From Eutrigla gurnardus (Eukaryota > Chordata > Actinopteri > Perciformes > Triglidae): a stretch of 64,000 bases of DNA. The position numbers were made by a program, and so were the translations under genes. Below, piece by piece: positions 13,292-22,344 of the stretch (positions are counted from its first letter, which is position 1; each line of letters begins with the position of its first letter). The notes beneath the pieces were generated by a model. That model searched no databases, was not told where the DNA came from, and saw only the letters and a list, made by a program, of their open reading frames with translations. Location: the NCBI GenBank assembly GCA_963514095.1, contig OY741271.1, forward strand, positions 21,502,561-21,566,560, read 5' to 3'.

Positions 13292-15055
13292 TGTGGTTTT
13301 GCCCTCAGGAATCATGTCAAACCACAGACGTTTCTGTTAAACCACATTGAGGTTCGCCTCAAATAGTCAGGCCAAGAAGAGAAGACGGGGAAATGAATCA
13401 TTTCTTTCCCTTCGACTTAAAACTTTCTCTTCTGCAAACTTTCAAATAGTAGAATTCAAGTTATTTTTAATGTTTTTTTTTTCTTTATCTGCCTATCCTC
13501 TGCAAAGCTATGCAGATAATAACACTACTCAACACTCAAGGAGAACTGCCTTCCTTTGCTTCCTTTGCTTCTGCTATTTCTTCTGAACCCCCCTGTTGTT
13601 TGAATATGTGTTTGTAGAAGTTTTGCTGATGAGTCCTCCCCGTCTGTGAAGGTGTGTGGATGCCTGTATGAGTGGATACGTATACAGTCTTTGCACACGG
13701 CCCCCCCTGCATGCCTTTTCTCTCTCCGTCGCCCCCTCTCTGGATCTACTCTCCTCCTCTGTGCAGGCCTTCCCTGCTCTGGCTCAGGTCCAGACCTTGC
13801 GGAGGGTGAACGAGTGTCTCCTGACCGAGAACCGAGCTATGCTGCGCGTCCTCTCCCGCCTCTCTGAGACGGCCTCCATGCCGGAGACAGAGGACCTCTG
13901 ACCCTCCGACACCGTCTGTCCTCCCTTCTCCCCCATCCTCTCCACTTCTCAGACACATAACTTCTACACTCCCCCCTCCTCCTGGTGCTTCGTCCTCTGC
14001 TGTGTTCCTCTCAGGCAGGTCCCGATGCCCCCCCCCCCTTCCCCATCTTCCTCTGCACTCTTTTAACCCCGCTGACCCCCCCATTTCTCATAAGCCTCAT
14101 TTTAACGTCCATGTATACTTTTTAGCTACAGCCGTGCATGGGGCTTCACATGACAGGAACATTAGGAGTTTTTTTCTTTGCCTATCATTCCAGTCATTGA
14201 TCTCGCAACAGTGAAATATATGTGGATCCTGCGTAATGTGCTGTGTAATCAATGCAAAGTTGTTTGCCAAGGAAATAGCCATTCTAGTCAATCATCTGAA
14301 GGAAATGAAACGTGCGAGAGATCATTAGCCCTCGAGATGAGCATGTCCTGTGCTGCCGGGGCGAGACACTGGGTGTGTTTTGGTTCATATTTCCCCAAAA
14401 AATATTAGAGCAAGGCATTACTATGATGATGGGATTCATTTACTGGAACTTTGGTCATTATACCATACAAGGAATAAAGAGAGAAATTAAAATAGAAAAA
14501 AGGGACTCGGGACATGCGAGTTGCCGCGGGGGCCTTTGCTCATTCACCAGTTTTCTGGTAATATGTCACAGCTCGAGAGCAGGGGGGTTATTGTTTGTCT
14601 CTAGTAGAGGGGAAATACTTTGGCAAAGAGGGTGGTTATTTTTAGTCATCGCTCCTCATGAGAGACATGACCTAGATTTGGGAAATTGACCCTCGCTCAG
14701 TTTCTCCCTCTGTGACTCTGTTTTCTTTCACTTTTCACACGCGGAGCACACACACCCGTTCAAAGTCACTCCTCACTCGCATGACGACGTACCGTGAAGC
14801 ATGACATTGTTGTTCAAACTTCACTGAAACTTTTAGTCCACTTAGTAGTTGACGCTGCTTGATGATGTTGTATAGTCCTGGTTAAATGTGTCATTATGTT
14901 ATCTTAAGCTTTAGATGACTCACTTTTTTTTTTTTTCTAATATCATGTCTTTCCTCCCGCTGTCCCAGATCTTAACAGAGCTCAAGTCAGACAACCAGAG
15001 GCTGAAGGACGAGAATGGGGCTCTCATTCGAGTCATCAGCAAACTGTCCAAATGA
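450..15055 (+). CDS. ppp1r12b: ppp1r12b 3' part: myosin phosphatase targeting subunit 2 (partial, multi-exon)
   Basis: The protein targets the PP1 delta catalytic subunit to myosin and so controls myosin light chain dephosphorylation in smooth, cardiac and skeletal muscle. The ankyrin repeats and PP1-binding motif lie upstream of the window. Coding exons seen are 450-540, 630-821, 910-1003, 2234-2343, 5603-5704 (alternative first exon), 9865-9881, 10000-10129, 10906-11010, 11167-11217, 11377-11427, and then either 13767-13901 or 14969-15055. All have GT donors and AG acceptors, and reading phase is preserved across every junction. Family identity rests on the ROCK-site segment, the coiled coil, the short-isoform N-terminus and the zipper ending ENGALIRVISKLSK. 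The choice of paralogue 12B over 12A or 12C rests on the proximal C-terminus (QVQTLRRVNE), the short-isoform exon and the syt2 neighbour. Exons between 2343 and 9865 could be missing from this model. Confidence 0.9.
541..629 (+). other. ppp1r12b: ppp1r12b short intron (89 bp)
   Basis: The intron starts GTAAAG and ends GTCCTGCAG. It splits the conserved block exactly after STQ, so STQ and GVTLTDL lie on separate exons. Confidence 0.85.
630..821 (+). CDS. ppp1r12b: ppp1r12b exon beginning GVTLTDLKEA
   Basis: This exon has 64 codons, phase 0 to phase 0. The first ten residues (GVTLTDLKEA) continue the conserved ROCK-site block of MYPT proteins. The remainder is polar and charged (for example WTDDRRVELGLTE) and shows no family motif that I recognise, as expected for the disordered central region. 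The donor is GTTAGG, somewhat weak. Confidence 0.9.
910..1003 (+). CDS. ppp1r12b: ppp1r12b central-region exon with NAGNAG acceptor
   Basis: Frame QGNFEPRLETLAESP continues to NNSFR and ends with one base of a split codon at a GTCAGG donor. The acceptor reads GCAGCAG, so splicing at either AG would add or drop one Gln. The call rests on open frame, splice sites and phase agreement with the next exon. The sequence is not strongly conserved in the family. Confidence 0.7.
1004..2233 (+). other. ppp1r12b: ppp1r12b intron
   Basis: This 1.2-kb intron holds an imperfect TG repeat at 1024-1058 and then AT-rich sequence. No exon-like open frame with splice sites was seen. Confidence 0.6.
2234..2343 (+). 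CDS. ppp1r12b: ppp1r12b central-region exon (probable)
   Basis: The exon sits between acceptor TATATGTGCAG and donor GTACGT. Two bases complete the codon split from 1003 (GCT, Ala), followed by 36 codons starting GEERWWRDENQNPVED and ending CDGE in phase 0. Support is open frame, a good donor and exact phase fit. There is no conserved motif, and the polypyrimidine tract is poor, so this is less certain than its neighbours. Confidence 0.6.
4190..4470 (+). repeat. Fish interspersed repeat (TTAGCTTAGCTTAGCAT family)
   Basis: The text runs from TTTTGGGAAATCTGCTTG through GAGAGTTAGATGA, GGTTAGCTTAGCTTAGC, AAGACTGGAAACAGCC and CCAGCACCTCTGAAGCTC. It matches my memory of a very common teleost repeat, and shorter diverged copies occur elsewhere in this window at about 18.3, 23.0, 40.3 and 40.7 kb. 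The family name is not assigned. Confidence 0.65.
5417..5602 (+). promoter_or_regulatory. ppp1r12b: Candidate internal promoter / 5' UTR of the short (M20/M21-type) isoform
   Basis: The position is inferred from the alternative first exon that follows. The segment contains E-boxes CACCTG (about 5453) and CAGCTG (about 5529) and a GATA-type TTATCT just after the second. No TATA box was seen. The transcription start is not determinable from sequence alone. Confidence 0.35.
5603..5704 (+). CDS. ppp1r12b: ppp1r12b alternative first coding exon (small-subunit isoform)
   Basis: ATG at 5603 has a purine at -3 (GAGATG). It opens 34 codons: MSTYYPRTKDLTRTRKS, then VTDSPPSSPSPTDKNYR. The exon ends in phase 0 at a strong GTAAGA donor and joins in frame to the microexon at 9865. 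The basic start followed by DSPPSSPSPT is what I recall of the short heart/smooth-muscle isoform (M20/HS-M21) of mammalian PPP1R12B. That isoform lacks the ankyrin repeats and keeps only the C-terminal coiled coil. Spliced onward, it would give 196 residues with the proximal last exon or 180 with the distal one, close to known small subunits. No AG acceptor fits just upstream of the ATG, which supports a first exon rather than an internal one. Confidence 0.85.
5940..6220 (+). repeat. Fish interspersed repeat (TAAACTGAATAT.TTTGGGTT family)
   Basis: The segment runs from an AATTAACCGATTAATC end, through AAAATGTGAAGAATT, TTTGTCATCTATG and AGTAAACTGAATATATTTGG, to an AATTGTGAGCTGCAGCCCT end. This layout is typical of a very abundant non-autonomous fish repeat whose ends read GATTAATCG and GCAGCCCT. 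Identification is from memory of the pattern. Confidence 0.65.
7080..7400. repeat. Probable fish dispersed repeat
   Basis: Phrases such as GGTGAAACTAATCGGGGC, CAGACATCCAAAAATGGCGG and CAGAATAAAACAGACGC resemble a common teleost repeat. A short CAGG tandem lies at about 7192-7204. Boundaries are approximate. Confidence 0.4.
7913..7968. repeat. TG dinucleotide microsatellite
   Basis: About 28 TG units with one interruption, within a ppp1r12b intron. Confidence 0.95.
8507..8533. repeat. A27 homopolymer
   Basis: Uninterrupted A run in a ppp1r12b intron. No recognisable SINE body precedes it. Confidence 0.9.
9865..9881 (+). CDS. ppp1r12b: ppp1r12b 17-nt microexon
   Basis: Acceptor GTTTTTCAG is followed by CATGACAGACTGTCAAG and donor GTGAGG. 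It encodes HDRLS plus two bases of the next Arg codon, matching the HERLSR that I recall at this place in mammalian PPP1R12B. Phase 0 entry fits both exon 2234-2343 and the short-isoform exon 5603-5704. The exit phase fits exon 10000. Confidence 0.85.
10000..10129 (+). CDS. ppp1r12b: ppp1r12b exon preceding the coiled coil
   Basis: One base completes the Arg codon, followed by 43 codons from YDSSGESATDKPLGR through SSYTRRETRLAALNRH to SSTKDYKK. The RRE.RLA.L pattern and the DYKK ending match the MYPT2 segment just before the coiled coil. Acceptor is TACTTTCAG and donor is GTAGGA. The Ser/Thr-rich basic stretch is likely flexible. Confidence 0.9.
10130..10905 (+). other. ppp1r12b: ppp1r12b intron
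   Basis: AT-rich intron. No additional feature was seen apart from a CTTAATCTTAATCTTAAT triplication just before the acceptor at 10905. Confidence 0.6.
10906..11010 (+). CDS. ppp1r12b: ppp1r12b coiled-coil exon
   Basis: 35 codons, phase 0 to phase 0: MYAEALHENEKLKSRLQ, then DSKQELVKIRSQLEKVTQ. The hydrophobic heptads and the ENEKLK...L.LEK pattern are those of the MYPT C-terminal coiled coil, which mediates dimerisation and partner binding. The acceptor is preceded by TCTTAATCTCAG and the donor is GTACAG. Confidence 0.93.
11167..11217 (+). CDS. ppp1r12b: ppp1r12b coiled-coil exon
   Basis: 17 codons (RQDRISERSTVLESEKR) between acceptor CCTTCTAG and donor GTAAGT. It aligns with the DRS.LEMEKR block of MYPT family coiled coils. 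Confidence 0.9.
11377..11427 (+). CDS. ppp1r12b: ppp1r12b coiled-coil exon
   Basis: 17 codons (EKQALEKRVSNMEDEIK) between acceptor TATTTACAG and donor GTCAGT. It corresponds to ERRALERK..EMEEE of mammalian paralogues. This is the last exon common to both C-terminal variants. Confidence 0.92.
11610..11694. repeat. CA dinucleotide microsatellite
   Basis: About 85 bp of near-pure CA, with a single CATA interruption near the start. It creates a spurious His-Thr open frame. Confidence 0.95.
13235..13290. repeat. TG dinucleotide microsatellite
   Basis: About 28 pure TG units in a ppp1r12b intron. Confidence 0.95.
13767..13901 (+). CDS. ppp1r12b: ppp1r12b alternative last exon, proximal (non-canonical zipper end)
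   Basis: Acceptor CCTCTGTGCAG opens 44 codons and a TGA at 13899: AFPALAQVQTLRRVNE, then CLLTENRAMLRVLSRLSE, ending MPETEDL. The length from the splice junction to QVQTL equals the mammalian LHQLKQIQTL variant, which fixes the acceptor at 13766 rather than the downstream CAG. Heptad positions 11, 18, 25 and 32 of the exon read Leu, Leu, Met, Leu. This end excludes the distal exon. It has its own 3' UTR with an AATAAA at 14473. Confidence 0.88.
   Translation, partial: AFPALAQVQTLRRVNECLLTENRAMLRVLSRLSETASMPETEDL
13902..14968 (+). other. ppp1r12b: 3' UTR of proximal variant; intron for distal variant
   Basis: A C-rich stretch (13910-14080) follows the stop. An AATAAA at 14473 could end the proximal transcript. 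A T12 tract and pyrimidine-rich sequence precede the distal acceptor at 14968. Confidence 0.6.
14473..14478 (+). terminator. ppp1r12b: Candidate poly(A) signal, proximal ppp1r12b end
   Basis: AATAAA lies 572 bp after the proximal stop and before the distal last exon, where an alternative terminal exon needs one. Confidence 0.5.
14969..15055 (+). CDS. ppp1r12b: ppp1r12b alternative last exon, distal (leucine zipper end)
   Basis: Acceptor CGCTGTCCCAG is followed by 28 codons and TGA: ILTELKSDNQRLKDEN, then GALIRVISKLSK. Leu at positions 5, 12, 19 and 26 forms a perfect four-heptad zipper. This is the LZ-positive end shared with MYPT1. In that family it is known to be needed for activation by cGMP-dependent protein kinase. 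Phase 0 joins it directly to exon 11377-11427 when exon 13767 is skipped. Confidence 0.93.
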   Translation: MLTELKSDNQRLKDENGALIRVISKLSK

Positions 15056-15923
15056 AAAGATGTCTGAAGCTCCTGTTCTGTGTCTGCGGACGCTCCGACC
15101 CTGATGGCAGTTTCACTTTCCGCAATGTGACTCCTCTCTGCGTCACAGATGATGGCCGCTTTTTTCAGAAACTAAATTCCTGTTGGGACTTTTTAAAGAT
15201 CAAAGTTCAGTCAAATTTCACCACGTGTTTCTACATAATTCGTTATTTTCACATTAACCAAATAGGGACCAGTTGTGCCATTTGAATAAGCTTTCAAGGC
15301 GGCGTTCAAACTAACAAAGGGGTTCGCATGTAGGTACAGTTTCTAATATTATAACCGCACTTCACACTGAGACATCACGCTCATCGCTACATTGTGCACT
15401 GCAGAAAGGATTTTTCAATGTTGTCCTAATTGGGATAGAAGGCCACGTTGGCATGGAGATATAATCGTTATAATTTCAATCAGAATATACGACCACACAG
15501 GAGAGGCCCAGCCCGGCGATAAACAGCTGCTCTGGAAGTAACAGCTAGAAGTGAAAATGAATCCACCTGAAGCAGCACAAAAGTAGGTTTTCTAGTTTGC
15601 TTCAGACAAAGAATGTGTTGAAACCGGGAAGAAAATCTATACAAGATCTTACAAAAACAAACAATTTGAACCATTTTACTCTCTGATGAAGATATTGAGG
15701 CTAAATGAGAGACACTTTTGGCCTCATTTGGTACGATTGCCTGACTGTATGTTATAATTTCTTGTTTTAGTTTCCATGATAACAGGATTTCACATTTGCC
15801 AAAAGCTGTTAATTAGTTCTTTGTGGCTTCAGTAGACCTTTTTTTTTTATATTTTTGGCTTTGTAGAGAATTTTGCACCAGTCGCTCAGCTTCAGAACAG
15901 CAGAACGACGACACAGAGGAGTC

Positions 15924-15957
<34 letters not shown>

Positions 15958-16685
15958 GGAAAGTGTCCTGTGTTCTGTAATAGAGATATATTTATTTATT
16001 TATGCATTTCTTAGTTCTAATCTTTATACTTTGTTTAGTAAAATCTAATTTCTATTAGGTGATTAAAAAACGAAAATGCCAAAACCTTGTGATTAATAAT
16101 AAATACAATCCATTAAATAACACACATTTTAAAAAAAACACTGTGTGGTGCATTAACATCATCACGGTAAAGGCAGTTAAATTAGTTATTTGTTTTGGAC
16201 CAGATTTCATGGAGGCTACATTTATTTGTTCCTTCCTCCACAGAAATGTTTGAATAATTTGAAATGTTAATGAGACATGAAATGACGGATGAAAGCGGCG
16301 TCTTTCCTGCTCGTTCCTCTTCGTGGAGGTCACAGATTTGTTATTCCTGTATGTTATAAAACTGCCGGACTCAGCTTGTGTTTGAATATCCTTTAGCTGT
16401 CTTTAGAAGTGATGGATGGTGTACCGGAGACTTCCGTCTTCTCTTCCCTTTTTATGGACTCGTCGACCGAAGTCCCCATGTTGGATGTTTGACCGCTTGA
16501 ACAACATGGTGGTTTTTGGAGTCCGACGCCACGGTTATCTTTGGTCACATGACGTACTTCACTCACAGCTACACTGTAGAGCTGCTTCTACGCAGCATAT
16601 TGTATTGAAGATGTTTGTAATGTGTTGACGATACACACACATGGGTTTGCTCACATTGCTTAATAAACTGTTATAGAAACGGATA
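15056..16685 (+). other. ppp1r12b: ppp1r12b 3' UTR (distal variant)
   Basis: Non-coding stretch after the stop, with a TG repeat at 15927-15955 and AATAAA candidates at 16098 and 16662. No open frame of note. The end is inferred from the last signal. Confidence 0.6.
16662..16667 (+). terminator. ppp1r12b: Candidate distal poly(A) signal of ppp1r12b
   Basis: AATAAA in the context CTTAATAAACTG, 1.6 kb after the distal stop. It is the last + strand signal before A/T-rich sequence assigned to the opposite gene. Confidence 0.5.
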
Positions 16686-16761
16686 ATTCTCAGTGTGACA
16701 TTAATCTATTAGGAATCCTGCACACATCAAACACAAACAAAATCATGGTAATTAAAAGGCC

Positions 16762-16767
16762 TTTATT
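16762..16767 (-). terminator. syt2: Candidate far poly(A) signal of syt2
   Basis: TTTATT on the + strand reads AATAAA on the - strand. If used, the syt2 3' UTR would be about 5.8 kb, similar in order to the long mammalian SYT2 3' UTR that I recall. Nearer signals, such as 22006-22011, could be used instead. Confidence 0.35.
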
Positions 16768-18289
16768 TCCTATTTGTTTTTGTTTTTTTGTAGTTTTTTT
16801 TTTACAGAACTGGTAACACATATGATAAATTTGTAGTAAGTTATTTGGTTCCCTTGATAACTTTATAAGGATCCCCAACGTTTGTCCACACAAGGGTCAA
16901 GAGGAGTTTGTGAGCAACGTTTTGTGTCCAGTCAAGGGCTAAAGCATGCGATCCACAGTAGGCACAAGTACTGACATGAACACGCGCACCACGACACTAG
17001 ACACGAAGAAACACAGCTAGAGGACACAACCTGACCGTCCTCCGACGCTTTAAAAGATGAGGAAGAAGAGAAAGGGGGAAAATAACTAAAAAAAAAAAAA
17101 GAAAGAGTCTTGAGAACACAGTTTCATCAGGGGATGAGAGGTGGAGGACTAAGCGCTCAAAGAGGGGAGTTTGGTACGGTCCTGCATGTTTGGCAGTATA
17201 CGGTGTATCCATGTTGTAAACATGAAGGCCGGCGTTCTTTTTACGCTCAACAAAAGCAGAGAATCATCGACGAGCCTGCTTCCTGTTCAGCGTAACGATA
17301 CTGATGGTACATAGCTGGTCACACGGAAAAAACAGGACAAAGACGCAAACGGGGGGAAAAAACCCAATAAAAACAGTCAAATATGATTCTGGCATCGATT
17401 CAAACACAGTCCTACATTCTACATTTAAGAAGTATACATCACGAAAAAAACAAATCAAAGACAGAAGGTGGTGATTACACATATGCACAAGAATACAAAG
17501 AAGAAATACAGCGAGTAATAGAGGAGACAAGACAACGTGTTTCAAAGCGGTGTCCTCACCCCGCCGAGAGGCTTCTCGGACACATTTTGTTCGACAGGGT
17601 GGTAAAAAAAAGAAAATGATCTGCTGAACTTTGGATGTTTTCCCTTTTTAAATCCCAGCGTTTGTTAAAAAAGAAACAAACAAAAAAACGGTGTGAACGG
17701 TGCTCTAAAAACGGTCTCTGCACAGCTGAAACGGCTCAACAATTTCAGACGCAGTTGTGCACGATGTGGGTGACCCCCAAATATTGAAAAAATAGAAATA
17801 AGATTGTTTGAGTATTACGGTCATACACGCGACAGATGCACATTTAAGAATGAGTGATGCGTCCCATGCATGCAGACCTGTACTGTGGATAGTGTTTGTT
17901 TAATCCCATACACAGCTCCCTCGGCCCCCATAGAACCCAGATGTCACGTGACCACGGCGACCCCGAGAAGTAAAAAAAAAAGAGGAAACTAAATCTCCTA
18001 AATGTGCTATAACACAACCCGTAATCACATTCGCCCTCGCCGTCCCATGTTTGCTTCTGCAGTTAATTGTCAGTTTTGGCTTTGTAGATTCAAACAGCGT
18101 GGACGGACGCAGGCGACTATGATCCGGTACTGGCAGTATTTTGTGAAAACGCGCCGAGATCTTCGCGTTCGACTCGTTCCATCGTTTGGTCGCAACGATA
18201 ATGGGACGATGAGGAAATATAATATTGCATTGGACGATGTGGCAGGATTGTTTGCGAAGATGGGATAGACGGCAGGTCGAGGTTTTCTG

Positions 18290-18510
18290 TTCAACTTAAA
18301 GGAATAGTTTTGGGAAACGGGAATGTTCACCTTCTTGCAAAGAGTTAGATGATTAGACCGACGGCAGGAGACGATTAGCTTAGCTTAACACAAACGCAGA
18401 CAGAGCCAGGCTAGCCGTTTTCCCCCCGTCCACAGTCTTTATGCTAAGCTAAGCTAATCGATCCTCTCATCTCTCCGTGAGAAAGCGAATTTCCCGCCCA
18501 AATTTTTGGA
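18290..18510 (-). repeat. Fish interspersed repeat copy with internal foldback
   Basis: This is a diverged copy of the TTAGCTTAGC family. GATTAGCTTAGCTTA at 18373-18387 and its exact reverse complement at 18445-18459 are separated by 57 bp. Outer segments TTTTGGGAAACGGG and TTTCCCGCCCAAA are also roughly inverted. Confidence 0.65.
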
Positions 18511-21500
18511 ACTCCTCCTTGAATGTCACATCAAGTGCACGACATTTTCAGTATTTCTATCTTTTCACATCCTTTCTGCCGTGTGTTTGTGGAAATCATA
18601 ACTCTATGCATAGTTCTATGGGAGGGATTCAGGCCTAAAAACTCTGTTTGGTGCCACCGTTTGAAGTTTCTCTCTTTTCACTTTCACGACGTTGTTTCGT
18701 TCGCTCCGGCAATATGCCGAGCAAACCGACAAAAAACACAAAAAAAAACCCATCAGCGTGATCACCAGCAGTGCGTTATTGATTGTACATGTGGTCACTA
18801 CATTCTGCTGCTAAACTGGAGGAAGAGAAACTTGAAGCGTGACCCAGTTTGGTTCATAAATTGCACTCGGCCCAAGAAAAGAACACGCTCTCTGCTATAT
18901 ATATATGTATATATATATATATGTATATATTTTTAGCACTATTATTGAGAATCTGTATTATATCTGTTATTTATACTATCAAAACAAGGCATACACGCTA
19001 CTAATGACGACACTGTAAATTCCGCTACCTCTATGAAACAAGGACGTCAACAGCTCTGAAAGTAGAAAAAGACACACTCACTCTACTAAACTCACAACTG
19101 CTCTCAAAGCTCACATGTACAGAAAAGTGGATTTTTGCCCTCTTGATGAACAAAAGACCTCTGAACGGAATGTAAAAGAGAAACACTGGCCGAGGAAAAC
19201 GAAGAAAGAATCTTTTTTTCATTTTTTTTTTTCATCTTCATAGAGAAGCTCCGGCTACTCAGCTGAGCTCTAAAGAGTTAGTGCTTGAGTTTTTATGGCT
19301 TTAGTTTTTATCTTATTCATTTATCTTGTATACATGTACACACATATCGTATAATAAACACAGTAAAAGAGACACAGTCGTGAAGGGTTTCAGGTCATTT
19401 AAATACTGTAGAAGTGAAAAATAAAAATAAAAAAAACTTCCAAGTAAACAAAGAGGGAAGAAGGGATTCCAAGTCATGTGCGTATGGGATTATTCATATT
19501 TTGGCCCCTTGTAAATGCATCTCATACAAAGACTACTGGCACAAAGAACAACTTCTACAATCCACCTACAGATCGCAGAATTATTCCATCTTCTTCCAAT
19601 AAATTACTCCACGTTGCCAAATGTTATTAGAAAATAGTCGTCTTACAGACTTGGAGACCCCCACGCCCCCCCGATCCCAACACATAACAAAAAAAACAAC
19701 ATATTTTTGTTTTGTTAAAAAAAAAAAAAAAAAAAGCAACAGCAATAAAATGCAGAAATAAGTCAAACCTTCAGATTAAGTGCTGAAACAAATGGCATGG
19801 CAGATAAATGGCGTCAAATGAAAAGTTGGATCACAAGGAAGTATATAGCAAGCATGCGGCTACATTTTCATCCTACATGAACTCACACACGGTACTGGAC
19901 GACACACTTGCTTAAGAATTTCAGGCGTGGAAAGGTTCTTATCAGTAATAGTACTCTAATAGTTGTATGACATCCTCTCCAATGACCCTCATGGAAAATA
20001 AATACACATTTGTTTCATTTAGAAAATATACAGTGCATCTTTTTTTCCCGCCCTCCCCCCAACCCCACCATTCGCTTGTGTTATTAAAATGACAAATGAC
20101 ACCCATTTTTACGCACACGAGATATTTTTGCTTCATCTCTAAAACATGCTCCTATGTACAGTATTTTGTATAAACATGCAGTATCAACGTGTATGAACTA
20201 TGCATATAGGCAAAACTACACACCGATGGGTTTGCTTGATTGCTTCCATGTTGCCTTTTCTTTAGTGCTGCTTCATCAACAGAGGGAAAAGATTATGCGA
20301 GTCTATGTTGGTTAAAAAATAAGTACATAAATAAACAAATAAAGAGTTACGATTCCCAACAGAGAAAGATACAAGAGCCGACATTCATTAAATTCCAAAA
20401 AGCGGCGTGGTGCTGTCTGCATTTGATTTACATTGACGTTGCAATTAAGCATTCACCTATTTGTTCAGGGCCGATACGTTTTGGTCAGACAACAGTTTGG
20501 ATTCTGTCAAAGTTCGTACTCAAAACTCCTCTTGAACAGAATATTAATTTCCAGATCCACTGAACCAACTACACTCTGGGAAGGAGCATCAGATTCTTAT
20601 GTGTCTCTTTTCAGAGGAGTCCATTTACACGAGGAAAGCTGTCGGGCATGCCACGTGTGCCACAGAAAAACATTTTATTATAATAAAAAAACAACAAAAA
20701 AACTTGCACGGATCGAAGAACAGCGTCAAATTACCACAAAAACAGAATAATACCCAGTAGTGCAATAAAATTCAACAGTTTGGTAAGCTGTGTATAAGAT
20801 ACACAAGGATCAGTGCCTTCTTCCAGACCACATCTTCGCAATCAAGTGAGAAACGTAATATTCAAACAATCAAAACACGTACACGAACAGCTGAGCCGAA
20901 ACAAAGCAACGACAACAAACAAAACAAAACAAAAAAAAACTGCTTACATAATGCACTCCCTTGCTCTTTTTTGTTTTTTCCCCCCTTGAAACCAGCAGTT
21001 ATTAATAACACAAATAATTAAAGCTCTGGTTTTCGGAGGGTTTCCTAAATGTAACATTTGGATTTAAAGTGCTTGAGGAATAAAAAGTGTTTGAAGTTAA
21101 ACCAAATGAAATACAAGTGAAATAAAAGAAAAAGAGAGAAAAGAAAGAAAAGGAATGAAGAGAACAACACCGCTAACTGGAAGGCGTCCCTGGTAGTTGA
21201 AAAATTGCTTATTTTGTTACTTTGAAGGCTTGTCTCCTTTATGACTGTAAGACGGTTATAGGGATTCCTTTGAAGTAAAACCCTTGTATCAAGTCCATGA
21301 CTAATGGCAGTAGCACAACAAGTGAGATACAGAATCGGAGGCGTTGGGTCGGGATGGTGGTAGACTGCAGGCAAAAAAAATCCGGTAAATATCATGTCAT
21401 TGGTGGTTGGAATCCCTCTCTGTTGTAGCCGCTCTGATATTCCCTTTGCTTTTTTTTTCTTATTCAAATGACAAGACGCCGCCATTTTTTGTTTTTTTTG

Positions 21501-22006
21501 TTTCACAGTCCAAAAATAAAAAAAATACAACAAATACCCCCTTGGTTTGTATTTCTTTACTGAAAATCCACCACCCCTCTTCGCTAACGTATCGTTTTCA
21601 TGGTTTAACTGACACCGGTCGTGAGCCTTAAAAAGCCAAAAACAAACAAAATGAACAACAAAAAAATAAACAAGCGCTCAAGCTTTTGAATCCAACAATT
21701 CATTCTCATCGAGTGGAGTATTTGAATAATAAGAACCCGTTTAGAAAAAAAGGCATGGAGTTTCAGTTTCCTCTCAGTTTTCCTGAGACGATGGGCGGAA
21801 GGTTAACTAATCGAAAAAAAGGCAGTGTGTTTGTGGGTAACCGGATATGTGCCTATCCCTACTCGCTACCCGACTCTAGGAATGTACTTCAAACTAACGG
21901 AATCATCTAGTATGATAACTGGCAGGTGTGGAACATGGTGCACAAAAACACCTAAGGAATGGACCTGCTTGTGTTATTTCTCTATCATATGGCAGTATAA
22001 AGCATT

Positions 22007-22030
22007 TTATTATTATTATTATTATTATTA
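22007..22030. repeat. TTA trinucleotide microsatellite
   Basis: About eight TTA/ATT units within the probable syt2 3' UTR, overlapping a possible AATAAA on the - strand. Confidence 0.9.
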
Positions 22031-22344
22031 AGCACTATTCTAAGCAAACTGTGTCACTAAAGGGAAAGGGATGAGAAGTACAATATGAGTGAATGTATGT
22101 TTTATCCCCTCTATCGCCAGATTCTTAAATAGCACTCTCACTAGTCTTCGTAGTCTACTCTGTATTCTTATTAATGGAACCACGACCCCAATACAAAAAT
22201 AGATCTAAAGGAAATCAACGGAGTATCTGTCCATCCTGTAACTTGTCTTCTTTTGTCAATGACATGATTTCATATAACATGATGCTTTTTTTTTTTTTTA
22301 AACTATATTTCCCATCATGTTGAATGGTATCTATGGATCTTTTT

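Larger units (their letters stand above)
11428..13766 (+). other. ppp1r12b: ppp1r12b intron
   Basis: The intron contains a long CA repeat at 11610-11694, a G run at about 11990-12002 and a TG repeat at 13235-13290. A CT-rich tract precedes the acceptor at 13766. No additional exon was seen. Confidence 0.6.

Noticed and set aside
13347..13586. Possible extra ppp1r12b exon before the proximal last exon
   Set aside because: No matching splice sites and phase. The protein alignment is continuous from 11427 to 13767 without it.
13788..13901. Alternative acceptor GGCTCAG within the proximal last exon
   Set aside because: Using it would delete seven residues that align in length with the mammalian LHQLKQ segment.
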